Shown one piece after another: positions 52,445 through 62,123 of a DNA stretch of 64,000 nucleotides. The stretch comes from Xylanibacter oryzae DSM 17970 (GTDB lineage: Bacteria > Bacteroidota > Bacteroidia > Bacteroidales > Bacteroidaceae). The position numbers were made by a program, and so were the translations under genes. Under the pieces are notes generated by a model. That model had not been told where the DNA came from. It was given only the letters and a program-made list of their open reading frames with translations, and ran no database searches. Numbering within the stretch: the stretch's first letter is position 1; each line of letters starts with the position of its first letter. The stretch covers positions 1,080,703 through 1,144,702 of the forward strand of contig NZ_KK073873.1 of NCBI RefSeq assembly GCF_000585355.1. The letters run 5' to 3'.

Positions 52445-53496
52445 AGCTTGTTAATTTTTAGTTTGTAATTTTTATTGTAGTTTATTCTCATCAAAGCTTG
52501 TTTCTCATTGTCATCAGGGCTAATTGCAAGAGCAACATGTCCCATCGTACGCCTTAGATTAATTTCGACACATGGATCTAATAAAAATTTTGAACTTTCT
52601 CTATCTGCTACTACCATCATATCTACGCCAAATGGACCTTTGTATACATTTTTGAGCTCATCCCCCATCATATTGCATATTCTAAATTTAATCTCATCAG
52701 TAACTTCTTTTGGGATGTATTCTGCGAGCATCTGTTCTTTTAACTCATCGGTAGCCAATAAATTACCCGAGTATGCGCCTTTTGTTGTATCAAAAAAAGA
52801 CAATCCGCGATAAGAAACTTCCCCAAGACCATTAGAATAAAATTCCATAGCGAAATCTTTAACCTTATTATAATATGTCTCAACTATTATGCCTCCTTGT
52901 AAATTCAATAAATTATTACACCAACCCCTGAGAGGAACATCAAGACTATCGTTCACAAATCTAATACCACGGCCACTGCTACTCCATGGAGCTTTAAGGA
53001 CTACACTTCCTTCCATTAATGATATAGCCATAATCTCTTCTACAGTAGTACAATAATTAATATTGCCACATGTAATGTCTTCCAATCCATCACGCAAATT
53101 AGCCATAAGAAGAATCGTTTCAACCCTATTAGACAAATCCCTTATTCTCTTTAGCGTTAAATCGTCCGGCATAGAATAATCACCAAAGCCATAAGAAGTC
53201 AATTGATGACAGATTGCTTTATCCCATCCCCATGGTTGTATTTCTGTAAATTTGAGGACATTAAGTTCTTCTTTAGTAATAAAAATAACCATAGGTTTCT
53301 TATGTAGGAACTTTATGGCATTTTTTTGAGCCGATTCAACATCATCTACCAATACAGCATCACCATCATCAGCCCACAAAACGGGCATATATGCAAGATC
53401 TCTACGAAGTTGTCTTACTAAGTGCGGGGCTGTGATATTGGGATCATTGTAAGCAAGTGCAATATCATGCTCTGGGTTAAAAATATGTAGTTTCAC
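52441..53496 (-). CDS. ATP-grasp-like protein of unknown function
   Basis: A 351-residue cytoplasmic protein. It starts MKLHIFNPEHDIALAYNDPN. The central part resembles an ATP-grasp enzyme: GSVVLKAPWSSSGRGIRFV (lysine and glycine-rich loop, near 179-197) and the later PFGVDMMV and DPCVEINLRRTMGHVAL (near 310), where ATP-grasp proteins place metal-binding acidic and Asn residues. ATP-grasp enzymes ligate carboxylates to amines or thiols. The substrate is unknown. It is translationally coupled to a GH43 gene, which is an unusual pairing. Confidence 0.65.
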   Translation of the reverse strand: MKLHIFNPEHDIALAYNDPNITAPHLVRQLRRDLAYMPVLWADDGDAVLVDDVESAQKNAIKFLHKKPMVIFITKEELNVLKFTEIQPWGWDKAICHQLTSYGFGDYSMPDDLTLKRIRDLSNRVETILLMANLRDGLEDITCGNINYCTTVEEIMAISLMEGSVVLKAPWSSSGRGIRFVNDSLDVPLRGWCNNLLNLQGGIIVETYYNKVKDFAMEFYSNGLGEVSYRGLSFFDTTKGAYSGNLLATDELKEQMLAEYIPKEVTDEIKFRICNMMGDELKNVYKGPFGVDMMVVADRESSKFLLDPCVEINLRRTMGHVALAISPDDNEKQALMRINYNKNYKLKINKL

Positions 53497-53566
53497 TTAT
53501 TTTTTATTATTTATTCTATTTTTGGTGCAAAAATAATAAAAAAAAACGAGATTTTGCCACCTACAC

Positions 53567-53597
53567 TTTGCAAATTAAGAAATATATACTATATTTG
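53567..53597 (+). promoter_or_regulatory. Promoter of the AAA ATPase gene
   Basis: TTTG (53567-53570), a 19-bp spacer and TATATTTG (53590-53597), 27 bp before the ATG. Confidence 0.8.
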
Positions 53598-53623
53598 CAC
53601 CTCGAAAACAAATTAAACTATAT

Positions 53624-54811
53624 ATGGAGGCTTTTTTTCGTACTCACGCTTACTTAGTAGAGCACACCAATGCTCAAGTACGTCGCGGACTTATGGACGA
53701 GATTGACTGGAACGACCGAATGATAGGTATCAAAGGGACGCGTGGTGTTGGTAAAACGACCTTCCTACTGCAATATGCCAAGGAACATTTTGATGTATAT
53801 GACCGTCAATGCCTATATGTCAATATGAACAACTTTTATTTCCAAGGAAGAGGCATAGATGATTTTGCAGGTGAATTCTATCACAATGGTGGCAGGGTAC
53901 TTCTTATTGATCAGGTTTTTAAACAGCCAAATTGGAGTAGCGAACTTCGTAGATGTTATGACCAATATCCTAATTTGAAAATAATATTTACAGGATCCAG
54001 TGTAATGAGACTTAAAGAAGAGAACCCAGAGCTTAATGGTATAGTTAAAAGTTATAATCTTAGAGGATTTTCGTTTAGAGAATATCTTAATTTACAAACA
54101 AATAATAACTTTAGAGCATATTCTCTTGATGAAATAATATCCAATCACGAACACATTATCAAGGATATTCTGCCAAATGCACGGCCTTCAAAATACTTTA
54201 AAGATTATATTCATCATGGTTTTTATCCTTTTTTTCTTGAGAACAGGAACTTCTCAGAGAATCTTCTTAAGACCATGAATATGACAACGGAGGTTGATAT
54301 CTTGCTTATCAAACAGATAGAACTAAAGTATCTGACAAAGATAAAGAAACTATTTTACCAGATATCAGTTGACGGACCTCATGCACCTAATATTAGCGAG
54401 TTAGCTCAACAAATTGAGACAAGCCGAGCAACTGTTATGAACTATATAAAGTATCTTGCAGACGCCAGACTAATCAATATCATTTATCCGGTAGGACAAA
54501 CATTTCCCAAAAAGCCTTCTAAAGTAATGATGCACAACACAAACTTAATGTATGTCATATATCCTATTCATGTTGAAAAGCAAGAACTGATGGAAACTTT
54601 TTTTGTCAATACCATGTGGAAAGATCACCTAGTGAATCAAGGAGGAAAGGAAAGTTATTATATAATAGACGGCAACAAAAAATTTCGTATTTGCGATGCC
54701 GAGAAGAACAGTAAAATACGCGTCAATCCAGATACTATATATGCCCGATACAATACAGAGATAGGTCATGATAATATGATACCTTTGTGGCTATTGGGAT
54801 TCTTGTATTAA
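53624..54811 (+). CDS. AAA_14/DUF4143-type ATPase
   Basis: A 395-residue protein. Walker A is GIKGTRGVGKTTFLLQYA (near 37-54) and Walker B is RVLLIDQVFKQPNW. GSSVMRLKEENPEL is the sensor-like segment. A winged-helix region (ISELAQQIETSRATVMNYIK) precedes a C-terminal DUF4143 nuclease-like fold. The Walker B acid is followed by Gln (LIDQ instead of LDE), so ATP turnover may be slow. Such ATPases are frequent in Bacteroidota with unclear roles. It is the single gene between its promoter and nifJ. Confidence 0.85.
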   Translation: MEAFFRTHAYLVEHTNAQVRRGLMDEIDWNDRMIGIKGTRGVGKTTFLLQYAKEHFDVYDRQCLYVNMNNFYFQGRGIDDFAGEFYHNGGRVLLIDQVFKQPNWSSELRRCYDQYPNLKIIFTGSSVMRLKEENPELNGIVKSYNLRGFSFREYLNLQTNNNFRAYSLDEIISNHEHIIKDILPNARPSKYFKDYIHHGFYPFFLENRNFSENLLKTMNMTTEVDILLIKQIELKYLTKIKKLFYQISVDGPHAPNISELAQQIETSRATVMNYIKYLADARLINIIYPVGQTFPKKPSKVMMHNTNLMYVIYPIHVEKQELMETFFVNTMWKDHLVNQGGKESYYIIDGNKKFRICDAEKNSKIRVNPDTIYARYNTEIGHDNMIPLWLLGFLY

Positions 54812-54850
54812 ATTAAAATAATAAGTTATTCATTAATATTATCAAGTAAA

Positions 54851-57800
54851 ATGAAAGAAAAAAAGTTTATCACTTGTGATGGTAATGAAGCTGCTGCACA
54901 CATAAGCTATATGTTTAGTGAGGTAGCAGCTATCTACCCTATCACTCCGTCATCTCCGATGGCAGAGCATGTTGACGAGTGGGCCGCTCGTGGCCGTAAA
55001 AACCTTTGGGGACAGACGGTTTCTGTTCAGGAAATGCAATCAGAAGGCGGTGCTGCCGGTGCACTTCATGGTTCTTTACAGGCTGGTGCTTTAACTACGA
55101 CATTTACAGCTTCACAGGGTCTTCTACTTATGATACCTAATATGTATAAGATTGCCGGTGAATTGCTTCCTTGTGTATTCGATGTATCTGCTCGTACACT
55201 AGCTTCTCACTCTCTATGTATTTTCGGTGATCATCAGGATGTTATGGCTTGCCGCCAAACTGGTTTTGCCATGTTATGCGAGGGATCTGTACAGGAAGTT
55301 ATGGATATGTCTGCCGTAGCTCATCTTGCTACGCTTAAGACTTGTGTTCCTTTTATTAACTTCTTCGATGGTTTCCGTACATCACACGAATATCATAAGA
55401 TAGAAAGTCTTGATGATGAAGATATTAGACCATTAGTAGATGAGTCTTACATTAAGGCTTTCCGCGATCGCGCTTTGACACCAGAGCGTCCTTTGACTCG
55501 TGGTACTGCAGAAAATCCAGAGACTTTCTTTACACACCGTGAAGCTTCCAACAAATATTATGACAAGGTTCCAGAAGTAGTTGAAGAATATCTAGGTAAA
55601 ATAAGTGAGATAACAGGTCGTGAGTATCACTTGTTCTCATATTATGGAGCTAAAGACGCAGACCGTATGATCATTCTTATGGGTTCTGCAACAGAAGCTG
55701 CTCGTGAAGCTATTGATTACTTAAATGCAAACGGAGAAAAGGTTGGTATGATTTCAGTACACCTATATCGTCCATTCTCAGTAAAACATTTATTAGCATC
55801 TGTTCCTGCTTCTGTAAAGAAGATCGCCGTTCTTGACCGTACAAAAGAACCAGGAGCCGAAGGTGAGCCTCTTTATCTGGATGTTAAGAGCGCTTACTAT
55901 GACGTTGAAGACAGACCATTGATCGTTGGCGGTCGTTATGGTCTTGGCTCTCATGACACAACTCCTGCACAGATAATTTCAGTATTCAATAATTTGAATC
56001 TGAATATGCCTAAAAATCACTTTACATTAGGAATAGTTGATGATGTTACATTCACATCACTTCCACTTGTTGAGGAGATGGCTCTTGGTGGAGAAGGAAT
56101 GTTTGAGGCTAAATTCTTCGGACTAGGTGCAGATGGTACTGTAGGTGCAAACAAAAACTCTGTTAAGATTATTGGTGACAACACTAATAAACACTGTCAG
56201 GCTTATTTCTCTTATGACTCTAAAAAGTCAGGAGGTTTCACATGTTCACACTTACGTTTTGGTGATAAACCAATACGTAGCACATATTTGGTTAACACAC
56301 CTAATTTCGTTGCTTGTCATGTTCAGGCTTACCTGCACATGTATGATGTGACACGTGGACTACAGAAGAACGGAACGTTCTTGTTGAATACTATATTTGA
56401 TGGTGAAGAACTTATCAACTTTATTCCAAATAAAGTGAAACGTTATTTCGCTCAAAATGACATTACAGTATACATAATTAATGCGACAAAGATTGCACAA
56501 GAGATTGGTCTTGGCAACCGTACAAATACAATTCTACAGAGTGCTTTCTTCCGTATTACAGGAGTAATCCCAGTAGACTTAGCTGTTGAGCAGATGAAGA
56601 AATTCATCGTAAAGAGCTACGGTAAGAAGGGACAAGATGTCATTGACAAGAACTATGCAGCAGTAGACCGTGGTGGTGAATACAAACAACTAACTGTTGA
56701 TAAAGCATGGGCTAATCTAAAGGATGAAAATGACATCGAAGATGATGCACCTGCATTTATTAAAGAACTTGTTCGTCCAATCAATGGTCAAGCAGGTGAT
56801 TTATTAAAAGTATCTGATTTCATTAATCATGGTACTGTAGACGGTTCATGGGAAACAGGAACATCAGCATTTGAGAAACGTGGCGTTGAAGCTTTCGTTC
56901 CGAAATGGGATGCAGAAAACTGTATACAGTGTAACAAATGTGCATACGTTTGCCCTCACGCAGCTATCCGCCCATTTGTTCTCGATGATGAAGAATTAAA
57001 GGGATTTGATTCAACAACAATTGAGATGAAGGCTCCTGCAGCAATGAAGGGTATGCATTTTGCTATCCAAGTAAGTGTAATGGATTGTCTTGGTTGTAGC
57101 AATTGTGCGAATGTCTGTCCTGGTAATCCTAAGAAGGGCAAAGCTCTTACTATGGTTCCTTTTGCTGGAGATGAAGAACAAGCAGCTCGTTGGACATATC
57201 TTACAAAGAACGTTAAGAGCAAACAACATCTAGTTGACATAAAGTCTAATGTTAAGAATTCTCAGTTTGCTCAACCTCTATTCGAGTTCTCTGGAGCTTG
57301 TGCAGGTTGCGGTGAGACTCCTTATGTTAAACTTATCAGTCAGTTGTATGGTGATCGTGAAATGATTGCTAATGCTACAGGCTGTTCATCAATATATTCT
57401 GCATCAATCCCTTCATCACCATATTGCAAGAATGATAAAGGACAAGGACCTGCATTCGACAACTCATTGTTCGAGGATTTCTGCGAATTTGGTATGGGTA
57501 TGGTTCTTGGAAACAAGAAGATGAAAGAACGTGTCACATTGTTGCTCAACGAAGTTATTGCAAAAGAAGGCACACCTGCAGAATTCAAAGAAGCTGCAAC
57601 AGAATGGATTAACGGCAGTGAAGACGCTGAAGCATCTAAAACAGCAGCAGAAAAACTAGTTCCGATGATTGAAGCAGGAGTTAAAAACGGATGTCCAATC
57701 TGTACAGAACTTAAAACCCTTGATCATTATCTCGTTAAGAGAAGTCAATGGATTATCGGTGGTGATGGTGCTTCTTATGATATTGGTTATGGTGGTCTTG

Positions 57801-58411
57801 ACCACGTAATAGCAAGTGGAGAGGACGTTAATATATTGGTACTTGACACAGAAGTATATTCTAATACTGGCGGCCAGTCTTCTAAGTCAACTCCTCTTGG
57901 TGCAATAGCACAGTTTGCTGCACAAGGAAAGAGAATCCGCAAAAAAGATCTAGGCCTGATGGCAACCACTTATGGTTACGTATATGTTGCACAAATAGCA
58001 ATGGGCGCAGATAACGCTCAATGCCTAAAAGCTATCCGTGAGGCTGAAGCATACAAAGGACCATCAATAGTAATAGCTTACGCTCCTTGTATCAACCACG
58101 GTCTTAAGATTAAAGGCGGCATGGGTATGAGCCAAGAAGAAGAAGCTCGCGCTGTAGCTTGTGGATACTGGCACCTATGGCGATTCAATCCAGAATTGGC
58201 AGAGAAAGGCGAAAATCCATTCGTACTTGACTCTAAAGAACCGGATTGGAGCAAATTCCAAGACTTCTTATTAGGTGAGGTACGCTACTTATCTGTAAAG
58301 AAGGCGTATCCAAATGAAGCTGAAGAATTATTCGCAGAAGCTGAAAAAATGGCTAAGAAACGTTATCAAAGCTACGTTCGTCAGACAAAGATGGACTGGA
58401 GTGAGGAATAA
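54851..58411 (+). CDS. nifJ: Pyruvate:ferredoxin (flavodoxin) oxidoreductase
   Basis: A 1186-residue single-chain PFOR, oxidising pyruvate with CoA to acetyl-CoA and CO2. N-terminal domain I contains AAIYPITPSSPMAEHVDEWA. The ferredoxin domain has two 4Fe-4S motifs, CIQCNKCAYVCPHAA and CLGCSNCANVCPGNP. The thiamine-PP domain has CAGCGETPY, GDGASYDIGYGGLDHV and SNTGGQSSKSTPLGA. Full length. It is central to anaerobic energy metabolism with PpdK and Pfp. Confidence 0.97.
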   Translation: MKEKKFITCDGNEAAAHISYMFSEVAAIYPITPSSPMAEHVDEWAARGRKNLWGQTVSVQEMQSEGGAAGALHGSLQAGALTTTFTASQGLLLMIPNMYKIAGELLPCVFDVSARTLASHSLCIFGDHQDVMACRQTGFAMLCEGSVQEVMDMSAVAHLATLKTCVPFINFFDGFRTSHEYHKIESLDDEDIRPLVDESYIKAFRDRALTPERPLTRGTAENPETFFTHREASNKYYDKVPEVVEEYLGKISEITGREYHLFSYYGAKDADRMIILMGSATEAAREAIDYLNANGEKVGMISVHLYRPFSVKHLLASVPASVKKIAVLDRTKEPGAEGEPLYLDVKSAYYDVEDRPLIVGGRYGLGSHDTTPAQIISVFNNLNLNMPKNHFTLGIVDDVTFTSLPLVEEMALGGEGMFEAKFFGLGADGTVGANKNSVKIIGDNTNKHCQAYFSYDSKKSGGFTCSHLRFGDKPIRSTYLVNTPNFVACHVQAYLHMYDVTRGLQKNGTFLLNTIFDGEELINFIPNKVKRYFAQNDITVYIINATKIAQEIGLGNRTNTILQSAFFRITGVIPVDLAVEQMKKFIVKSYGKKGQDVIDKNYAAVDRGGEYKQLTVDKAWANLKDENDIEDDAPAFIKELVRPINGQAGDLLKVSDFINHGTVDGSWETGTSAFEKRGVEAFVPKWDAENCIQCNKCAYVCPHAAIRPFVLDDEELKGFDSTTIEMKAPAAMKGMHFAIQVSVMDCLGCSNCANVCPGNPKKGKALTMVPFAGDEEQAARWTYLTKNVKSKQHLVDIKSNVKNSQFAQPLFEFSGACAGCGETPYVKLISQLYGDREMIANATGCSSIYSASIPSSPYCKNDKGQGPAFDNSLFEDFCEFGMGMVLGNKKMKERVTLLLNEVIAKEGTPAEFKEAATEWINGSEDAEASKTAAEKLVPMIEAGVKNGCPICTELKTLDHYLVKRSQWIIGGDGASYDIGYGGLDHVIASGEDVNILVLDTEVYSNTGGQSSKSTPLGAIAQFAAQGKRIRKKDLGLMATTYGYVYVAQIAMGADNAQCLKAIREAEAYKGPSIVIAYAPCINHGLKIKGGMGMSQEEEARAVACGYWHLWRFNPELAEKGENPFVLDSKEPDWSKFQDFLLGEVRYLSVKKAYPNEAEELFAEAEKMAKKRYQSYVRQTKMDWSEE

Positions 58412-58426
58412 ATTACAACTAATATA

Positions 58427-58463
58427 AAAAAGAGCTGTATCTATTATGGATACAGCTCTTTTT
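58427..58463 (+). terminator. nifJ terminator
   Basis: A perfect 15-bp stem (58427-58441 and 58449-58463) with a 7-nt loop and flanking A and T runs. Confidence 0.92.
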
Positions 58464-58576
58464 ACTTAATAAACATATAGATGTTATAAATCACTATAAA
58501 TCAAAGAAATATCCCTATTTATTTGATTTTTTAAAAAAAAAGAGCTGATAAATTTTTATTTCCCATTTAAAACGTG

Positions 58577-58584
58577 TAACTTTG
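58577..58584 (+). promoter_or_regulatory. Probable promoter of the HU gene
   Basis: TAACTTTG lies 43 bp before ATG 58627; -33 is T-rich without a clear TTG. Confidence 0.6.
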
Positions 58585-58626
58585 CACCTCAGAATAAACA
58601 ATAGTACGAATTACAAATAAAAGAAG

Positions 58627-58902
58627 ATGACAAAAGCTGAAATTATTGACAAGATTTTCAACGAAACTGGTCTACAGAAGAAAGATGTAACTACTGTAGT
58701 AGAAGCATTTATGGATACAGTACGCGACAGCTTAACAAATAAAGACAACGTATATTTAAGAGGATTTGGAACTTTTGCTATTAAGCACAGAGCTCCTAAA
58801 ACAGCCCGTAATATTTTGAAGGATACGACAATACTAGTTGAAGCCAGAGATGTACCTTCTTTCAAGCCATCAAAATCTTTTATTGAGAAAATAAACGAAT
58901 AA
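58627..58902 (+). CDS. HU/IHF family DNA-binding protein
   Basis: A 91-residue nucleoid protein. MTKAEIIDKIFNETGLQKKD is the HU N-terminal helix pair. RGFGTFAIKHRAPKTARN contains the beta-arm base with the G-F-G-x-F motif and the DNA-contacting RAPKTARN block. PSFKPSKSFIEKI closes the fold. It bends and compacts DNA as a dimer. It is followed 38 bp later by the small basic ribosomal-type protein. Confidence 0.95.
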   Translation: MTKAEIIDKIFNETGLQKKDVTTVVEAFMDTVRDSLTNKDNVYLRGFGTFAIKHRAPKTARNILKDTTILVEARDVPSFKPSKSFIEKINE

Positions 58903-58940
58903 TTTATAACATATATTTAACAATTTAATAGTAGAAAGCT

Positions 58941-59030
58941 ATGCCAAGCGGAAAGAAGAAAAAGGGTCACAAGATGGCTACTCACAAGCGTAAAAAAAGA
59001 TTAAGAAAGAACAGACATAAGAGCAAATAA
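58941..59030 (+). CDS. 29-residue basic ribosomal-type protein (THX/COX24-like)
   Basis: ATG at 58941 opens 29 codons to TAA at 59028-59030: starts MPSGKKKKGHKMATHKRKKR and ends RLRKNRHKSK. More than half of the residues are Lys, Arg or His. Very short, highly basic proteins of this pattern occur across Bacteroidota and are annotated as small ribosomal proteins (THX-like or AURKAIP1/COX24-domain, related to mitochondrial mS38). It lies between HU and RNase E/G. The precise ribosomal name is not certain. Confidence 0.8.
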   Translation: MPSGKKKKGHKMATHKRKKRLRKNRHKSK

Positions 59031-59056
59031 TTTGCTCGTCAGTCTATTCGGACTGA

Positions 59057-59107
59057 GGGGTGTGCTGAAAAAGTTTGTCTTATGACTTCTTTTTGGCACA
59101 CCCTTTT
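59057..59107 (+). terminator. Terminator after the basic small protein
   Basis: GGGTGTGC (59057-59064) pairs with GCACACCC (59095-59102), extended inside by AAAAAG/CTTTTT pairing, and is followed by TTTTT. Confidence 0.85.
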
Positions 59108-59200
59108 TACTAACTTAAATTTTGAGTTTCATTTTATAGCACATTATAGCATAAAGACTCAAAAAAATATTATAATAATTGATTTAATAAAAAAGAGTAA

Positions 59201-60775
59201 ATGACTAGCGAAGTTGTTATCGATGTTCAACCAAAAGAAGTTTCGTTTGCTCTACTAGAAGATAAAAGTCTGGTAGAATATCAAAATGAATCTAGAAAAG
59301 CTTCATTCTCTGTAGGCAATATATATTTGGCAAAAGTAAAGAAACTTATGCCAGGATTGAATGCATGCTTTGTAGATGTTGGTTATGAGCGTGATGCTTT
59401 TTTGCATTATCTTGATTTAGGAAATCAATTTGACTCTTATTCAAAATATATAAAACAGCTGGAAAGTGATAAAAAGAAAAGTTTACCTTTCTATAAAGCT
59501 CAGAGACTGCCTGAAATTAAAAAAGACGGTAGTGTACAAAATATTCTGAAAGTTGGACAGGAAGTTCTAGTGCAAATAGTTAAAGAGCCAATATCAACGA
59601 AAGGTCCGAGACTTACTGCTGAATTAAGCTTTGCTGGAAGGAACCTTGTTTTAATACCATTTAATGATAAGGTATCTGTATCATCAAAAATTAAAAGTGG
59701 AGAAGAAAGAGCAAGACTTAAGCAACTAATACAAAGCATTAGGCCAAAAAACATGGGTGTTATTGTAAGAACTGTTGCAGAGGGAAAGCGTGTAGCAGAG
59801 CTTGACACTGAGATGAAAGTTCTTGTAAAAAGATGGGAAGATGCACTAGAAAAAATTCAGAAAACATCACAACGTCCACAGCTTGTATTTGAAGAAACAA
59901 GTCGTACAGTAGCTATGCTTCGCGATTTGTTCAATCCATCATATGAAGCCATATATGTCAATGATGAAGAAGTCTTTAAAGAAATAAAACATTATGTTAC
60001 TATCATTGCTCCTGAAAAAGCAAATATAGTAAAAATGTATACAGGTCATGTGCCTATATTTGACAATTTTAATATAACCAAACAGGTAAAATCTTCATTT
60101 GGTAAAACTGTTAATTATAAGCACGGTGCTTACCTCATAATTGAACATACAGAAGCCTTACATGTTGTAGATGTAAATAGCGGAAACAGATCAAGAGCAG
60201 AAAATGGTCAGGAGGCAAATGCTCTAGATGTAAATCTTGGAGCAGCCGATGAATTGGCCAGACAACTACGTCTAAGAGACATGGGTGGTATTATTGTTGT
60301 TGACTTTATTGATATGATCAAGGCAGAAGACAGACAATTGCTGTATGAACGCATGTCTAAAAATATGCAAAAGGATCGTGCACGCCATAATATACTACCT
60401 CTTAGTAAATTCGGATTGATGCAGATTACACGACAAAGAGTCAGACCTGCTATGGATGTGAATGTCGAAGAGACTTGTCCTACGTGTTTTGGAAAAGGAA
60501 AAATTAAATCCAGTATAATTTTTACTGATCAGCTAGAGAGCAAAATTGATAATCTTGTTAACAAGATAGGCATTAAAAAATTCTATTTACATGTTCATCC
60601 CTATGTTGCAGCATACATCAATAAAGGATTAATTTCATTGAGAACAAAGTGGCAGATAAAATATGGATTAGGAGTACATATAATATCTTCACAAAAGATG
60701 GCATTCCTGCAATATGAATTCTACAATGACAAAGGAGAATTTGTAGATATGAAAGAAGAAATTGAGACTAAATAA
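59201..60775 (+). CDS. rng: Ribonuclease E/G family protein
   Basis: A 524-residue RNase G-type endonuclease. An S1-like domain lies near 37-130 (GNIYLAKVKKLMPGLNACFVD). The catalytic acids are in VVDVNSGNRS (near 325) and GIIVVDFIDM (near 368). The zinc-link Cys motif is CPTCFGKGK (near 425). The C-terminal dimerisation domain ends without the long scaffold of E. coli RNase E. It processes rRNA and decays mRNA from 5' monophosphate ends. Alternative start not needed. Confidence 0.92.
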   Translation: MTSEVVIDVQPKEVSFALLEDKSLVEYQNESRKASFSVGNIYLAKVKKLMPGLNACFVDVGYERDAFLHYLDLGNQFDSYSKYIKQLESDKKKSLPFYKAQRLPEIKKDGSVQNILKVGQEVLVQIVKEPISTKGPRLTAELSFAGRNLVLIPFNDKVSVSSKIKSGEERARLKQLIQSIRPKNMGVIVRTVAEGKRVAELDTEMKVLVKRWEDALEKIQKTSQRPQLVFEETSRTVAMLRDLFNPSYEAIYVNDEEVFKEIKHYVTIIAPEKANIVKMYTGHVPIFDNFNITKQVKSSFGKTVNYKHGAYLIIEHTEALHVVDVNSGNRSRAENGQEANALDVNLGAADELARQLRLRDMGGIIVVDFIDMIKAEDRQLLYERMSKNMQKDRARHNILPLSKFGLMQITRQRVRPAMDVNVEETCPTCFGKGKIKSSIIFTDQLESKIDNLVNKIGIKKFYLHVHPYVAAYINKGLISLRTKWQIKYGLGVHIISSQKMAFLQYEFYNDKGEFVDMKEEIETK

Positions 60776-60779
60776 GCTT

Positions 60780-60818
60780 AAGGACTGAATTTAATAAAAA
60801 TTCGGTCCTTTCTTTTTG
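60780..60818 (+). terminator. RNase E/G terminator
   Basis: AAGGACTGAATT pairs with AATTCGGTCCTT (one G-U pair), 7-nt loop, followed by a T-rich tract. Confidence 0.85.
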
Positions 60819-60859
60819 TTATAAGCAATAATTTTTGTTTATTTGCATAAAAATTAAAT

Positions 60860-62035
60860 ATGATAACTATAAATACACTTTTTATAATTTGCATCTCTTT
60901 AGTTATATATGCATATTGCGGATATGGAATATTATTAGTAGTACTAGTCAAGCTGAAAAGATTATTAGGATATAAAATATTTAGCCCAATAATGCCTTCA
61001 GATGATTCGTTACCTGAAGTAACGTTGTTGATATGTGCATACAACGAAGAAGCAATTATAAAAGAAAAGATTGGTAATTGTAATAGTTTGAATTATCCTA
61101 ATAAAAAGCTAAACTTTTTATGGGTTACTGATGGCAGCAACGACTCTACAAATTCTATATTATCACAATTCCCTGAAATAAGAGTGATTTACAATCCTGA
61201 GCGCAAAGGCAAAACATCAGCAATAAATCATGGAATGACTGAAGTTAAAACACCGTTAGTTGTTTTCACAGATGCAAACACAATGCTAAATGAAGATGCC
61301 ATACGTAATATTGTAATACAATTTCAGGACAGAAAAGTCGGTTGCGTCTCAGGTGAGAAACGCGTTAAATCAAAAAGTTGCGAGCAAGTTGCTGCAAATG
61401 GAGAAGGACTATATTGGAAATATGAAAGTGCTCTTAAAAAATTGGACTACGAATTATATTCAACAATGGGGGCTGCCGGAGAACTTTTTGCAATAAGAAA
61501 AGAACTATATGAGGAGTTACCCGAAAATATATTGCTAGATGACTTCATAATCAGCATGAATATTTTAATAAAAGGATACAAAATTGCATATACAAAAGAG
61601 GCCTTTGCTATAGAGTATGGATCAGCCGATCTTAAAGAAGAATCCAAACGCAAAATGAGGATATCAGCAGGTGGGATACAAAGTATATGGATATTAAAAA
61701 AATTATTAAACCCATTTAAATATCCTATAGCTTCATTTCAGTACATATCACATAGACTATTAAGATGGAGCATCGCTCCTATTGCATTAGTATTACTAAT
61801 ACCACTAAACATATGTTTACTCACATATAGTTATACATATATTATAATTTTTATGTTGCAGATTATATTTTATAGTCTAGCCCTTTATGGATACTTTCAA
61901 AATAAAAATAACAAAAAGACAAAAGTAGTACGCATTATTTATTACTTCGTATTCATGAATATTAATATTTTTAGAGGTATGAAATATTTATACTTTAAAA
62001 CCGATGGAAAATGGGAAAAGGCGAAACGAAGTTAA
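60860..62035 (+). CDS. Membrane GT2 glycosyltransferase
   Basis: A 391-residue processive-type family 2 glycosyltransferase. One N-terminal membrane helix (about 5-28) is followed by the GT-A domain: TLLICAYNEEAII, WVTDGSNDSTNS, FTDANTMLN (DxD region), LDDFIISMNIL (catalytic acid region) and SHRLLRWSIAP, which resembles the QxxRW box. Two or three membrane helices follow near 285-360. It probably adds sugars to a lipid or extruded polysaccharide at the inner membrane. Donor and acceptor unknown. Confidence 0.85.
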   Translation: MITINTLFIICISLVIYAYCGYGILLVVLVKLKRLLGYKIFSPIMPSDDSLPEVTLLICAYNEEAIIKEKIGNCNSLNYPNKKLNFLWVTDGSNDSTNSILSQFPEIRVIYNPERKGKTSAINHGMTEVKTPLVVFTDANTMLNEDAIRNIVIQFQDRKVGCVSGEKRVKSKSCEQVAANGEGLYWKYESALKKLDYELYSTMGAAGELFAIRKELYEELPENILLDDFIISMNILIKGYKIAYTKEAFAIEYGSADLKEESKRKMRISAGGIQSIWILKKLLNPFKYPIASFQYISHRLLRWSIAPIALVLLIPLNICLLTYSYTYIIIFMLQIIFYSLALYGYFQNKNNKKTKVVRIIYYFVFMNINIFRGMKYLYFKTDGKWEKAKRS

Positions 62036-62083
62036 TGGTTACAAAAATGTAATTAAAAATGATTTACTATTAAAAATATTTCG

Positions 62084-62091
62084 TATATTTG
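62084..62091 (+). promoter_or_regulatory. Promoter element of the histidine kinase gene
   Basis: TATATTTG lies 33 bp before ATG 62124 and only 9 bp before the alternative ATG 62100, favouring the later start unless the mRNA is leaderless. Confidence 0.55.
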
Positions 62092-62123
62092 CCTCTTGAA
62101 TGATTGTTATCAAATTGAAAAAT

